DNA of 64,000 nucleotides from Anseranas semipalmata (GCA_013399115.1 VXAA01002192.1:126666-190665); one strand, 5' to 3'. Numbered from the stretch's first letter, positions 33,354 to 48,081 are shown. Numbers and translations are program-made. Notes: generated from the letters alone by a model not told the origin.

Positions 33354-36300
33354 TTTTCACATGCGTGGAAACAAATCGGCAAGATTTCAAGTAATTTAAA
33401 ATACAAGTGCTCAGGATGCAGCTGTTAATTTTACATATGGAAAAGTTTATTACCAGTGTAAAAGAGGGGTTTTATACCTTGCCAGCCCTGATAATTGCAA
33501 AAATAACACCCCTTATTGATGTTTCAAATCAACTTTTTAAGCAATTTTACATTTTGAAAGTCAGTAAATCTGTACAAATTGTCATAGCTAACACCTTTAC
33601 CTCCAAACACATCTATTTCCTAGGATGCATGCTAAAGAAGGGAAATTAGAGAAGGAAATATAGAAAAGTACTGTGAAAAATAATGGCATTGGCAATTGTA
33701 CCAATTGTATTGTGGGGTGTCCATGCAAAAAGAGTCCTGTGTCAGAATTGTAGAGGTCCTGCCATACCATTGCCATAATTATCAGCTGATAAAGGAGATT
33801 CTTCACTGATCTGAAAACATGCACCTACCTCATCTGCACCGGTGCAGAGATACCCAAAGGCTGTGAATATGCAGTATACCTCTTTTGCATAATATATTTA
33901 TTTTCAAAAAACACAAAGCATTATAATCTTGAAGAGGAGGCTGCAGAAATGCAAAAAATAAAATCACAGAACCTTAAAGGAAACATACCCAAGGAAAACT
34001 ATCAAAAACTCAAAATTTGGTACTGTGGTCTCCTCTCCTTAGGTTTATTTCCTGCTTCCATATCACAAAACTAATATTAAACACACTTGTTTCTCACTGT
34101 ATAACCTTTGCACCCTCTGTGTTGCTAAATGCGAGCCTTATCTTCATCTCTGAGCATTAATTCACAATAGCTTTTGTTCTAGACATACCTTCTTTGAAAT
34201 TCTTGAGGAGACTGACTTACAGGGAAAAGAAATCTGTCCACTAGCCCATACTAGTTTGATGGACGTTAGCTCCTGAGGGTCTTGTAGATATCCAGGATGA
34301 GATATCCAACCTCCACAAAACCCATTTCTACAAGTGACAGGAAGTGCTGAAGATCCCTCTACAGTTGGTTCAGATAAGAGAGACAAAGGTACGAAGATGT
34401 AGAATTAGCTGCAGAAAAAGACCCAGAGACTGGACTGCAGGGAATCATGTGGAGACATGAAGAAGGGAATTGGAGAAGTTAGCCTTTCCTTTATTTTCCT
34501 GAAGGATTCTTGGGTGAGAGCCTTGCAGAGTGCAGGCAAGAATGAGGCTTCAAACTGCTGCTGAAGAGCCAGCGTATTACCCTAGCTATACCAGTAGAAC
34601 ATCCCTGTTTTCTAAACCACAAATCAGCAAGCAATAAGGGTTTAGTAGAAAGATGAAGCTCCCCAACAATCTTTGTACTACTGAAAAATAGAGACCAATA
34701 GGGTGAGAAAGTCTGGGATAAGTGCAGGGAAATAAGGGCTTTGTCATGGACCACAGTGCTGTCTGCAGTACCTCTCCTCCGGTGTGATGTACAAAGGAAG
34801 CTCATCAGTCACAAGTGTACTGAGGAACAGTATCATCTTGCATCATCTTGCTTTTATGGATGCAGGATGAAAACATACCTAGAGAGAAATTTCCTACACC
34901 TGATTCCAACCCTTTCCTTGCATTTTCTGGCTTTTCTTCACTTTTTAGGTTGGAAATGCTTTAATGGAGTAAATCATCATATATGCTTGTACAGCAGTGG
35001 TCATTCTAGAGGGAATATTCTAAAGCCATTTAAAAATTATTTTACACAATCTGGTAGAAGATGCTACCAGAAATCTTATTGGTAAAATTATTATTTTTTT
35101 TAAAGTTCAAAGAAGATCAAATAAGATTTAACAAAACAATCAAGTGACATGATATTATAATGAAAAGTATTATTCACATAAAATGTGATCTTCACAGAAA
35201 TGCCTAGCCATCTATGAACTGCTGTCAATCAACAACCACTATATAGATGCACTTGAACTTCTTAATGGGGATTAATTGTTAAATATTTTGAGAAAAGTCT
35301 TAGTTCTATTCCAGAATCATCCATAATTCATTCAGGTGCTGGGACAACAAAGGATCATCTCCTAGTCATAAAGACCACAAAAACTTAATTAAATTGTTGT
35401 AAGTGGTGAAAGCACTCCTTTCAAATCAAAGGTCATTGACTGCTACTTAAAATTAGAGTATATTAAAATAATTTATCAAAATAAGCACGTAAGAACGCAA
35501 ATAAAATCCAAGTTAACTGATTAAAAGTCCATTGATTAAACACATGGAAAATGTTGTTAACATAATGAAGAAGAAACATCTCTACTTCCAGAAAATCTGT
35601 AGGTTGACATTTAGGAGATGTGAGCTTCTGTTGGTAGGGTGCTTATACCTCTTCATTTTCTAGTGTTGCCTTTGAAAGCTTGCTTTATGCTATAGCCGTA
35701 AAGAAAACAAACAAACAAACAAAACAAAAAAGAAAAAACAGACATTATGAACCTCATCACCCAGTCTTATTTTTCTTCAATTTCCTTTCATTTTAAACCT
35801 CCAGAGCTTACAACTGGTCTCCACAATCTTACCTTCATGTTGCTTACTGTGCCATATTATTAAATGATGAAAATTATTTTCCTTTTTTATTAGAAATATT
35901 ATTCATCTATACTGTTGCTTCGAGTTATCTTCATATACTTCCAATGTAAATGTTATTAAAAAAGGGGTGGATGGGAGAGATGATACAAAGCAAGATGAAG
36001 AAAGTCTAAAAAATGATAAACGTAACTGTGAGCAAAAAACATCTTTTGTATACTGCAGATTCCTGACAGTCTCAGCTTGGATGGCAGAGATGCAGCTGAG
36101 GAACCATGAATATCAGTTATATCTTTCACCTGAGATAAAGAAGATTTTAGGACCTAAACAACTCTAACAGGTTCATTCTGACAGCACTAACCATGGCTTC
36201 TGTGGTTGGCACGGAGCATTTGAGAGGGAGGTTTCAAAAGGTTTTCTTTTCTGTCTAAAGCAAACCTGAAGGGACAATGATCCTTAGTTACTTCCACAGA

Positions 36301-36500
36301 GATTTGGAGTCACCACATCCAAGCTCTGCACTCATCAGTCCACAAACTATCAAGTTAGACAGTCTATCCTAACCTGGGAATTTGAAGTCAGATATTGCCA
36401 TGGGACTTCACCAAATATCTATATTGCTTATATAATGTTTTTCTTTCCCTGTTTCCAGGAATCATCTACTCCTGGCATAACCTTAGGGGCAAGAGCAACT

Positions 36501-36522
36501 ATGTCATGTCATGTCATGTCAT
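36501..36522 (+). repeat. ATGTC pentanucleotide microsatellite
   Basis: Four head-to-tail copies of ATGTC end in AT. Confidence 0.9.
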
Positions 36523-36560
36523 CAAGCATCATCTTGAAGGTTTGGTACATGAATGTGAAA

Positions 36561-36592
36561 TGAAATGAATCATTGCTGAAATGAATCATTGC
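36561..36592 (+). repeat. 16-bp tandem duplication
   Basis: TGAAATGAATCATTGC is repeated twice without mismatch. It lies 40 bases from the ATGTC run, suggesting a slippage-prone spot. Confidence 0.9.
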
Positions 36593-37171
36593 TGGGGCAA
36601 GTGAATGAGGTGCAGCTTTGGTTGCACTGTCACAGATTCCATTTACAAAGAAAGTCTTCACATAGCTACACTTTTGCAGGTGGCATCTACCCAAGTTGTG
36701 TGTGAATAATTTTCTCATGCTACAGTACAGAAATGCTCATGGTGATTATTTCATGATGTTACTTAGGCCTTAACAAAACTGCAAATCACCTTTTTTAAAT
36801 TCAGGGAAACATCCTTGCTTTAACCTAAATTAGGATTTCCCACCAAGAGGCAAGTTGCAGAATTTTATTCAAAGACTGCTAAAAACCAAAAGATACTTAG
36901 AACTTCCAGGCTGAAGCAGCAGCACAAGAGCTGATGCAAACACTGTTGTCTCTTTCAAAACCTGGTATTTTTTGTATTGTTTCACTTGTTGACTTGTCTG
37001 AATTATTTTATATACCCATACCAACTGACAAAGAGAAAAAGCTGAGAAGAAGCCAGATGAAATTGTTTAGATAGAAAGAATTCCATTTAAGTGTAATTCC
37101 CCTGATGGCATTAATTTGGTAAAAGCCCTGGTACATGACCCAATCCTAACCTTATATTGAGCAAAGATAGC

Positions 37172-37195
37172 AAAAAAAAAAAAAAAAAAAAAAAA
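37172..37195 (+). repeat. Poly-A tract
   Basis: A run of about 24 A. No retrocopied gene or SINE body was recognised upstream, although a plus-strand retrocopy would be the usual source. Confidence 0.9.
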
Positions 37196-40100
37196 GTCAA
37201 TTCCAAGCTGCAATTGCACTTGTTTGCCACCAACAAAGGCACCTTATATCACATGTGCAAAGTAACTAATAAGTGCCTGATTGAAGTTTTGACTTCTATT
37301 AGTCTAGCCAAGGCCAGAGCAATTTTCTGGGTTTGAATGTCCAAGGTTTAGTTGGATTCCCCTGAGGATGCACAGGAAATACCACTAGACAAAAGATGCT
37401 CTGTGCCTGAACTGCATCTTCTGCATTCAGTGCCATTGCACTGCTCCAGTCTAACTACTAATGATGTTTTTGTATGTCAGCCCTGGTTTCCAATAAAGAC
37501 AAGGACATTATTCTTAAATGACATATTAAAGTCTGATAATCAAGCCACCGCATTCAGTCCTGGTGCATTTTTATGAGGACATCTGCTAGTACCACTTGTG
37601 CAGTTGCAGCACAACCTTTTGACCAGGTGCCCCCGTAATACTTGAAGGAGCGCCGTTTGTAAACAGGCACACGAGGACTAACAAGCAACACCCCTGATGC
37701 TACTTTTAAAGTAACTGGCAATCGGTGAAATTATAGCCACAGCAACACAGAATGAGTGACCATTCAAGAAACCTTTTGCTAACCAGTGAATGCACAAAGC
37801 ACAGCCCTGATTCAAAGTCCGTGACAAGCACCGACTTCTATGGGGTTTGAATCAGGCTCTCCAGGTTTGCTGTGTTAACTATGAACCACACTGGAAAGTA
37901 GACGCTCCAGTCATTTTCAGCCAATCTTCTCTCTCCTTATACCTTGCAGGCTTTATGCTGTATTACAGGTTATTACTTGTTTTTATTAAATCCATTTTGA
38001 AGCCCAGAGGCTAAATCCTAAAGACCTTGCCCAGCCCTTCCCTTTTCCTTCTCCCAGACAAACATCCCCACTGCCTGCAACGGGAGCTTGAAATCAGTAC
38101 AAGTGGAAATGATCCAATCAGCTTAAATTTAACACCAGCTTTTTGTTAACTGGTTTATCATGCAGGACCTTTATTCACTGGATGAACATACTTTATAGTG
38201 GTGCTACCCTGTATGAACATTAACGAGGAGGGAAAGGATTATATACAGAACTTTTTAACTTGTTCTGTAAATTTGATCATGAAGCGTTTCCACCAGAGGA
38301 GATTTTATTGAAGCTATTACTTATCTGGTGATTCAGTCAGTGCAGAGCTATAAGATGTGCAAAGTTTACAAGGTGCTAAACAAAACCCAACCCAACCAGA
38401 TTAACTGGGATAGGTTTAAGGGTATTATTATATGTGATAACACCATCTGCAAAGTACAAGTCCTGAGTGTTCAGAATGGAAGACAATGTTTTATATTTAG
38501 AGTGTCTGACAAAATAAGATTTCACCCTTCGTTCCTGGAATCAAAATTAAACAGGAGTTGTTTATTACAGGTTGAAATCCTGTATTAAACAGTAAATCCC
38601 CTAAAACCTACTGGTAATCATCATTATTATTAGGCCAGTTAACACACACATTCCTCCACTAAGGACTCCGCTGCAGGAAGTGCTGGAGAAGCTGCTTCTG
38701 TCCCATGCAGGTGCTGTTGGAACCAACATTTTCCATGTCTATAACAAAAATTATTTGCATTAAACTCCATTCCACTCTATAGGACTTCAAACCCCTCTCC
38801 TCTTTATCAACGACAGTCTTCTTTCCTCTTCATCAGTAGCTCCCTGCATCTGATTGTGTGAAATGGCAGAGGTCACAAGGTACCTGAGGACTTATTTCAT
38901 AACAAGCAGTATCTGTACACATAGAATATAACGGGTCTGCATTTACTCACCACTGAGGGTGGTGCAAAGAAATTCTGTAACTTGTCCCAGAGAGCACAGC
39001 GAATCTGTGTCAGCGCTAACAACTGCATGGGGACTTTCCCAGCTTTTTCTCATCAGGAGACAGTTCTTGGGTGGGACCAAGGAAAGGGAGGGACTCGTGG
39101 CTGCATTTTCTACATAACCTCTTCCACATGTGTTGCACAGGTTATGCTGGTGGTCGCTGGTGGGCTCAGAGCTACTGTACGCTACCATGTGCAGTGTAAG
39201 ACGACAGATTACTCTTCTCAAGTGATTATTCGCTTTGCAAACAGCAGGCTAACAGCACTGAAAGAGGCAGACTTCCACTGGAGAAGTCCTTTCCTCCTAT
39301 ACTGAATGGTGACCATTTAACAAGTGACAGAGTTAGGACAAGGAAATTGAAACCAATCTGCTTTGGCTGAAATAACACTCGGCTGGAACATTCACAAAAA
39401 AACCCTACCCAACTGAAGCAAAAATACGCCAACCTTTTCTACATTCCAGAAAAGACCATTTTAGATGTCTTAGAGCCTAAGCAAAGCTGCTCCTGTTATC
39501 TAATAAATTAGCTCCTGGGTATAGGGGAGCTGATGTAGGGCCCTACACATTAAATGGAGGGGGAATGGGGAAGGACATTGCATAAAACTGCCCCCTAGAC
39601 CTGCTGCAGTTGCATCCAAGCTGTAAAAATTGCTTTGAGAATGGACATACATTGACTCGCTATTGCCTACATGTTTTTGATGAATGCCAACACCTTCAGG
39701 GAAAATTAGAACATTTTAATAGACAAAACTTTTTCAGCCCAGTGTAGTTGCTATAGAGGTTCATCCTTGCATGTCTATCAAGGTGTTGGAAAGCTTTTTA
39801 AACAAGCAATGATAAGCTGACCCATGAATAAAATTGGTTAAAATTGCACCTTGTCAATCAGCTGACAGAACAGAAACATGCCAGTTAATTTCCAGAAGCC
39901 TTTAGGCATGTATTTCTTACTTGATTTCTAATCAAAATTATACACAAAACAGGAAAAAGTGCAATTACTGGTCTGTTGTAAAACAAACAAGTCCAAAAAG
40001 CTATGGATAGCTGCAGCTGCACATTTATAAACTAATATACTTACATGCTGCCAAGACTAATACACTTTATTTGATTTCTGGCTGCAAAAACCCAATGATA

Positions 40101-40389
40101 TATGTTAACCTGGATATCCGATTTTCAGCAAGGATACCCAAGTACTATTTAACATTGACAGTTATAGATAACACAGTATTTAGCTGGAGTCTTCCTTGAC
40201 CTCAATTACCACATTAAAATATTGTTAACAAATTTAGAGTCAAATTGGCATTTATTATGCAAGATCGGGTTCACTCTGAGTAATTTACATATTGTCACTA
40301 GGACTGCCAACTGCTTACATCTTCATATAGTTTGGGGAAAAGCAGCCAGTGTTACTATTAACAGGACAGATGCAATGACAAATAAAGTG

Positions 40390-40707
40390 TTATACCCATG
40401 ACAACTTGGAATTTTCCCTTTGACTCCATGGCTCGTGGGTGAAATTCTGGTCTAATTTTTCTACATACTGTCTACATTCTTCATACTGCAATTTAAAGAG
40501 TTTATTTCCAAAAATTTCAATTTTTGACTCAGGTGAACTGCTTTTCCAAAGTTTAAAGTGGTATACGTAACACTGTACACCTGATGGTTTTGTGGCAAGT
40601 GATTCTTTTATGTAGTTCAGTACTAGTATTTCATCAACTTTGGTATTACAGATAACACAATTAGTCTGCTTTTTCATGTTTTTGCGTGCTGATGTGTTTA
40701 GTGACAT
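40390..40707 (-). other. Unrecognised 105-codon ORF, possible exon
   Basis: This open frame has the most protein-like composition in the window. It is rich in Lys, Glu, Ser and Asn with a mixed hydrophobic pattern, has a Cys-x2-Cys pair near residues 18-21, and has further single Cys near residues 46 and 78. I do not recognise the family. An in-frame stop lies about eight codons upstream of the ATG, and the ATG context is poor. A pyrimidine-rich run followed by CACATCAG inside the start region could be a splice acceptor, giving an internal or terminal exon. At the 3' end only a weak GTATAA donor coincides with the stop. Its length is not exceptional for chance ORFs here, so it may be random. 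No neighbouring coding exon was identified. Confidence 0.15.
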
Positions 40708-42156
40708 AAAAGATGAAAATGTGCATGTTTACTCATGTATGAAATATACAAAAATGCACATGCATATGTTTAACTTGTGTCTCTTATGATTAACAGCTTT
40801 TCCAATATTTTAGAACTGATGCTCGTCTCCTGTTCCAACCTGCTTTTGTGCCCTTTCAATTTTAGTCACACGGGGATAAGTTGTACAGCGTTAGCAATCT
40901 AACTTTGATCAGTCTTCAGAGTCCCCTGAGGATGAGTCATGAAACCTCTGGTCAGTTTACAGTCGATCCTTAGTCAGACAAAATGCCTAATGATTTCAGT
41001 AATGATTTTATAAGGACTCTGGGATTTGCCCTACTGTTATTAAGCAATGCAGAAGAGGGATCACAGAGTACTTGCAGTCTGTCCTCAATCTAAAAGGGCA
41101 TTTAGTGCATTAGAGTGGATCTCATAAGAAATGCTTTCTTAGAGGCAGATTCTGCAGTGGAGATATCCAAGGTATGTAATCCCTTTAGCAGAAACATCAA
41201 TTTATCTCAGCATGCTGTAAAAACCATAATAGCAAAACTACAGAACCAGAGATCAGTTTCAGGCTGATCTTCAACCATAAGTGCTTTCTGAGACCTGCCG
41301 ACACTGATATCGTGTGCAATTATTTGGTTGCCACTAAAGAATTATTCAGCTTAGTTTCATTGTAAATCTTTGGAATTTCATGCAACTCTACGGCTAGTCC
41401 ACTTGGATTGCTCATTTTCTTGGTTGTGTAGCTGTAACGCTTTCATTCTACCTTGCCCAACTCTGTAGACCTACCATTCTTTTATCTTGCCCATGTCTTT
41501 TACTTTGAAGAGAGGAAAAAAGGTTTTAGGGTAAACTAAAGGGAGAAACTTTGTATGGAAATTCATAGAGGTTCTCAAAGAACTTAATCTGCCTGAAGAC
41601 ATTTTCTACATGAATCAGTCAGAAACTGTCTTTTTGAAGAAAAGAGTACCATAGAATTCCCTAAAGAACTTTCTATGTGCAAAGAATGACACCCCTTCTA
41701 CTCCTAAACTTGTACCAAAAGACCAAATAAAGCAGATTTCCACTCCAAATGAGGTTCTGACCCTTAAAGAGACTCTATAAACCTCGGTAGGATCTTTGGT
41801 TTTAGAACTGAAGCTGCATAAGAGTTTTGCAAGAGAACACACGTTGTCTGGATCCAAAATACTTGCACAGCGATAGGTCAAAATAACTGTCTCAAATAAG
41901 GAAACTTTCCTTAACTAAGGCAAATATATTTTGAAATGACAGTTATTTCTATATGAGGTATTTAAAATTAGCAAGCTTACTCAAAGGACAGATTACATGA
42001 GTAAAATTAGAAAATTATGCAGACTTCAGTTGCAAAAAGGGAAGAAAGCTTCCTTCTCTATTTTAACAGCATATTCTGCTCATAAGGAGTCAGAATCCTC
42101 CTACAACTAGATCTCAAAAGGTGGTGTTCAAAGTTATGCTGACCAAAAACATACCA

Positions 42157-42195
42157 TAAAAAAAACAAAAAAACAAAAAAACAAAAAACAAAACA
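42157..42195 (+). repeat. A-rich (AAAAAAC)n simple repeat
   Basis: A-runs of five to eight are punctuated by single C. Confidence 0.9.
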
Positions 42196-45100
42196 GAAGA
42201 GACTCCAAGTAGGGAAAATTGTTTCCTGTGCACAACATTGCTACTTCTTGAGCAATATTTGTCTCCTTAGAAATGCCTCAAGTCATGTCTATAAAACAAA
42301 AGAATTTCAGAAACAGAACAAGTGGGACAGTCAGATCAGCCTTATGACTTTCTTCTTTTAGTCTTTATCTTCGTGTTTTACTTTAATTGCTAGTTTAACA
42401 CATCACTACACTTTGCATTTCCACCTTTCTCATGCTCATTTGTGCAGCCTTGAATTTAATGCAGGAACCTGGAACGTAAGGCTCCCATGCTTTATATCCA
42501 AATTTGTCTATATCTACTGTTTGGCTGCTGGAAGTCATTCATTATCATGGACATAAATTTGCTCTTTTATAATTGTTATGAATGCCCTCTCAGATGCAAG
42601 GGCAAAATCCACAATCAGATAATTGCGATTTTGTTTGGAGATCTCATGAAATAGGCCCCAGATAATTCTAAACATTACTGCAATGATTGTTTCCAGTTGG
42701 TCATGGTGAGAAACAGAAGACAGGAGCTCAGCTGAACATCTGCTCCCTGAGGGCCAGGCTGGAAGTCTCTGCAGATTTTTCATTATCACACTTACGGACA
42801 AACAGGATGCCACCCAATTCATGGCTTGCTTTGCTCAAGCATGCCTGGTCTTCTAGAGCCTGGGAAACTTTGGATACATTCTTAAAAGCGGGCTCTATGC
42901 AAATACTGGCACAGTGCAGAAACCAGATATACCTGTGTTTTGATTACCTACAATGAGGTACACTGACGTACTATCCAGGATATGGCTTAACTACCTACGA
43001 AGAGGGCCATTAAGGATCAAATAGCACAGTAATTGTCATGGCAATATTTATTGTATACAGACATTGCTAGCGACTAGATTGACATGGTAAAGCAAAATGT
43101 ATATCCATAGACATTAAACGTAAGTGCTACTGAAATCCACTGAAGTAACCTTAACATCAGGTGCACCTGGACCACTGGTGCATGGCTAAGCCTACTACCA
43201 GAGCCACTGGGGGGACAGCAAACGAGACATGGCAGAAACATTAATTCCTATGCACTCAAGGAACTCAGCACTACTGACTCGGCAACTACTGCGCGTTGCA
43301 AGGATGTGCTGCTCTAAAATTACTCACTGGATGGATCCCCAACAGAAGGTACAAGACTTCTGGGGCATTTTCAATGGCTGTCACCTTCTCTGCTGAGCAG
43401 AGGAGTGCCAGATTCACAAGCTGCAGGTTTCTCTCCCTACAGCCTCATGATTTGAATTCTATGTAGGTGGGCTCCTTCCAGTTTGCTGTAACACTTAAGA
43501 GTAAACGTTGTTTACAGCACGGTTTGCGAGTGGATTAGTATTCTGCTGCTTTATTCTGGCCCCTCTGCTTTACCTATGCATTTTTCTCTGGTTTGTGATC
43601 TTTCTACCTCTCAGGAAAGCAAGTGTCCTAATGTGCATCTTGAGTTTTTCTGAGGAATTTAAGGCACCTGCTGAAAACTTATAATACAGTGTGTTAGTGA
43701 CAAGGCACTACACAATGGCTGCCGTAGCATTACAGTAAGATTTATTGCTTGCCATTTTTAACGTAAATGTGTCCCTCCAAAGAGCCTCTGAGGAACCAGC
43801 CAGATCTTACACAATTACAGAACCGCCCTATATACCTCAGAGCCAACCCTCCTGCAGATCAGCAGCTCTTACTATAAAATGTCAGTAACCTAATAACAGT
43901 ACATTAGACAGTTTGTGAACCTTCTCTCACTCCTTAAATACATCCTGCAAAAGGAAAAAGGTCCTAAAACATGCCCTATAACTTGACCATTTCAAGCCAG
44001 GGCCAGATGTCACTGCAGAGCCCAGGAGCCCACGCAGAGAAAGCTCTTGCAGCAAAGTAGACTGAAAAGAAGACAGCTGATTTTTCTTACCTTTCTATTT
44101 AAAAGACTTCTGTGTGCATCTTAGAGAAGCTTTTCAATTTTATTATAAAACCTCATTACTTCTTTTTATTGCAGACTTAGTGGAGCCTTCTTGTAGAAAT
44201 TAATCATATGATTAACTGTGAGACGGTCTTTTAATACTGTATAGACCATACGTTGTTAAATGTCCTTCTTGACCCTTTATTTGCAAGTTGGGTATTTCTC
44301 ATAGGATGGAAAATAAGAGACAAATCAATGCAGTAAGATATTTCATCCAGGGCTTCCTGCCCTACCCTAAACTCACATTATTTTAAATCTTATTTTTCAA
44401 GGAAGGTATGGGATCAAATTCACAACTGTCACAAACCATTAAAGTCAGAGGAGTTCTGCCTGCTAATTCTAACAGGGAATCTGACCAACTTCAGCCATTT
44501 TATTCTTGATTATCTTAACTGGGTGCCTTAAACAGTCTGGCTATACAATGGTGATAAAGAATCTCCAAATTAAAGGCACTATCCAAGACAAGATGCACAA
44601 CCTGTAAAGGCAATAAGCCTTCATAAGGTTGGAGATGGAGGTTATTGAGTGGAGATATTCAGAAGACAGACAAAAAGGGAAAAAAACATAAGCTCCATTT
44701 CCCCAAAGACTTGGGGAGCCATTTCTTGGAGATGGAATTTCTGTGTGCGCGCACTAGTCTACAGCTGCCTGGAAACAGCTTCTTTCATTTGGTTTGCTCT
44801 TTAAAGTGGAGCTGCAGTTGCCCTTTTTGCGGGAAATCAGATGTGCAAATTTCAAATGGAACGAATGCTTGCATCTGTTTGAGCTTTTTCTATGCACCCA
44901 CCACTCATTTCTATCTGCATCTCCTGAAGGAGACTCCCTAAAATGAGCAGATCCCTATCCCACAGGGCGGCAGCTCTCCCGGGACCTGCTTTCTCTCTCG
45001 TTTCTGACCACTATGACCAAAGCCGGAACGTTTGTCAGCCCATTAAGTGAAAGCAAATACCAGTCAAAAAAACATCAGCAACAACTGAGAGCTTGTGCAC

Positions 45101-46755
45101 AGCTTCGAGTCAGAGCAGATGACCTGAGCTGTGGATGCTCTTTGGGAAGGATATGGCCCTTGGGTTCTGGGTTCACACTGCATCCTGGGTCACCCCTGCG
45201 GCACCGTTCTGTGCTCGAGGCAAGCACAGTTCTCACTTGCGCACCTTGGGCACACGGTGCTGCAGTCGGCTTCGAGCTGGAGCAACGTTCTCACCCAAGG
45301 TGAAACCGCCTCCACTAACCGCACAGCCTCTGAGGTTACTTTTTGCCATTTCAGAGGTGGTACAAGAGTCTACTGGTTTTACCTGCAGGTTTAATGGCCA
45401 AAGCAGCCCACTAAGGGCAAGGAATGAAAGAATGAATACTTCAGACTTTTCCAGTGGGTCAAGTACACAGACTTCAGATTTTTAGTGCTTAAGGTTTTAG
45501 GTTTTCAGTTTTAGATATTTTTAAACAGAGATATTTAATGAAAGACCTATATAGGTTGCAATTGTAACTTTGGTTTATGCTGCTATCAAGCATTTTTAAC
45601 AAATAATTATATCCAGCATTATACTGTCGTATTTCAGACTTTTTTTTTAAGCTTAACCCAATTAATATATTTGTAGAACAATCACACCAATCAAAGGCAT
45701 GGCAAGTGCCTAAGAGGGCAGACTGGCACAAATGTCTAAGCAGATGCCTATCTACCATGGATCTTCCCTGACCGCATCTTAAAATGCCTATGTTCTCTTG
45801 TAAACCTGCTCTGCACAGTCAAGCTCATCAACAGTTAGCGCTGGTTTTGCCTGGGAAAAGTCTCTATAAAGTCCCTTAATCTTATTAATCTTACAAGTCA
45901 GATATCTTCGCTGTTGATGTGGTGTTGTAATAGACTCTGTTACATACATAGGTATTCAGGAGTTTCAAAACAGCGTATGGAAAAGCGAGCAACATTAGTT
46001 CTTTATTTTTACAAGCAAGTAGAATACAAACTGCTGAATTAAAATGCTGCCTGCTAAGCTTCTGCCATTTTTACGTTTTCATAGGACTGCAGGCTTCAGC
46101 AATGCTGAAATGCAGGATTGGTGGAGGGCTGGGCACTGCAGCAAGAGCCGAGACACCCCCGGAGGGGCTGAGCACCTGGCAGGAACAGCTACAGCGTTCA
46201 GCATGTAGATAATGGGAAAAAATTCAGTCTCAGGAGTGGGATTCTCTTCTCACCGCAAGTATAAATCAGGAATAGCTCCACTGAAATCACGAGAAGTCGA
46301 TCAGAAAGAGAGGAAAATCAGACTTTGATGTATCTAAATGTAAACCCAACATGGGCTACATTTACCAAAACCTAGCTACCATTACTTTTTCTCCTGGAGA
46401 TTGTATCTAAGCCTGCCTCTTATCTCAGCGTGTACTGTATAGAGATGTGAAAGCTGATGCAAGTGAATATGCATAGTTCTGGCAATCTCTAGTTTATTTT
46501 GGTGCATTGCAAGACAATCTGATTCAGTATTATCCCCTTCAGTATAAACTAGTCTTCTCAGCCATTCCCACAGAGAATGGAGTGTGTGCCCTCTACTGCA
46601 GAGCTCCTCAAATCCATCTATCATTTTTCCCAGCAGGTCAATACAATGTCCCGTTTTCTAGCTCAGACTGGGGTTCTTCAGGACCACAAACAGAGACATT
46701 TCTGAAGGCTTTTAAAAAGCTGTACATGCTTTCACTTGGTGTAAAAGTGTGATAC

Positions 46756-46790
46756 AAAAAAAAAAAAAAAAAGAAAGAAAAAAGAAAAAA
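46756..46790 (+). repeat. A / GAAA simple repeat
   Basis: An A-run of about 17 is followed by GAAAGAAAAAAGAAAAAA. Confidence 0.9.
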
Positions 46791-48081
46791 GGACAAATAC
46801 ATGTCCTTGAAGGAATCATGCAGAAAACAGTCTTGTTTAAATTTTGAGTTCAGCAATGCTGACATGCTTACTACAAATTAAAAGAAATACACAGAAGGAA
46901 CGCAGCACTTGTGGAGAGCCCAGCGTAGGAGCCAAGCAGTGCAGAATGCCCAAATCCTTTATTCCAGAGCAGCTGAGCCTGGTTTGTTGCTAGCATGAGG
47001 CACCACGTCAGGAGCTGCCCCACTCTGTCATCACCCGGCTTGTCCACGGCCACAGATGGCTGGAGCTCGGATTCACCCCAGCTCCTTCCTGGCCGCTCCC
47101 TTTCCCCCCCAGAGCAGCTCAGACCAGCCTAGAGATGCTCTGTGCTGCTCATCTCTAGAGAAGTGATTTTGCTTTAAACAGCAGTCCTTGCATTTTTAAA
47201 TAAAGACCTTTTACACCTTTTGTAAGATCTCCTCCCATTGCCATTCCCAGTACCTTTGTGCTCTTCTCTAGAAATTTCTAATTTCTGAGAGAAAGCAGAT
47301 AGCACACAGCTGGGCAGGGAAGTGCATCTCCATCCAGCCCAAGCTACCTTCTTACTGACAGGGTGAGAAACCTCAGTTCTGGGTTATGCCCCTGTTGCTG
47401 TCTTTGTAGCTGTATGTTTGTAGCTGAAAGAAAGGTACAATTTAGAACTTCGAAATCAATGGTAATTGGTCTTCGTACAAATTCACTTTAAGTGAAAGAC
47501 TCAGTTTCAAGTGATATCATACTGATTGGAAATCAATTCTTACCAGAAAAAACGTTTTTAGGCATCTCAAACTCATTCTTAAAGACCTGGATCACAACCA
47601 TGTTAGAGGACAATAGCATTTGTCTCCACAGTCAAAGATTCAGACCGTACAACTTCAGAAAAGTCAACAGTGCAACCTTGATGCAAATGTCCAATCACTG
47701 GAAGCTCATTTAGCATCTGACCTGTTGTAGGTTTGTGAAAATAGAACAAAAAAATCAAATGGAATTATTACAAAGTCTTTCCTAGTGCAGATAACACAGC
47801 TATAACAAATACGCTCTGTAATCTCACTCAGGGTTCAGGGAGCAATGGCAACATCACATGCACGTCTTTCAAGACGAAAAATGTGTAGCTGGCTGGTGCA
47901 CATGCCTGTTGTCCCTTGCTGCATCAAACGTTACCATAGCCAAGGAACTGGAGAACTGAACGTGCAGCCCATCGGTGCAGACTCTGCCCTCCTTTCCATT
48001 TAGCTGCAGTACAAGCAGTAACCAAATGAATCGGTTCGCAGTCTCAGACACTCATCCAGCATTATTCTTCACAGCAACACT

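Larger units (their letters stand above)
33354..40389. other. Non-coding AT-rich unique sequence
   Basis: No gene is recognisable. Simple sequence includes a CAAA run (about 35705-35722), an ATGTC pentanucleotide run (36501-36522), a perfect 16-bp tandem duplication (36561-36592) and an A-tract of about 24 (37172-37195). A 10-bp tandem (ATCATCTTGC) lies at 34832-34851. Open frames up to 114 codons look random. Confidence 0.5.
40708..48081. other. Non-coding unique sequence
   Basis: No gene is recognisable. Simple sequence includes an A-rich AAAAAAC run (42157-42195) and an A/GAAA tract (46756-46790). A moderately GC-rich patch lies at 45100-45310, with overlapping frames in several readings that look like chance. 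Confidence 0.5.

Noticed and set aside
37172..37195. Poly-A tract as the tail of a processed pseudogene
   Set aside because: No coding remnant or polyadenylation signal was recognised upstream, and processed pseudogenes are rare in birds.
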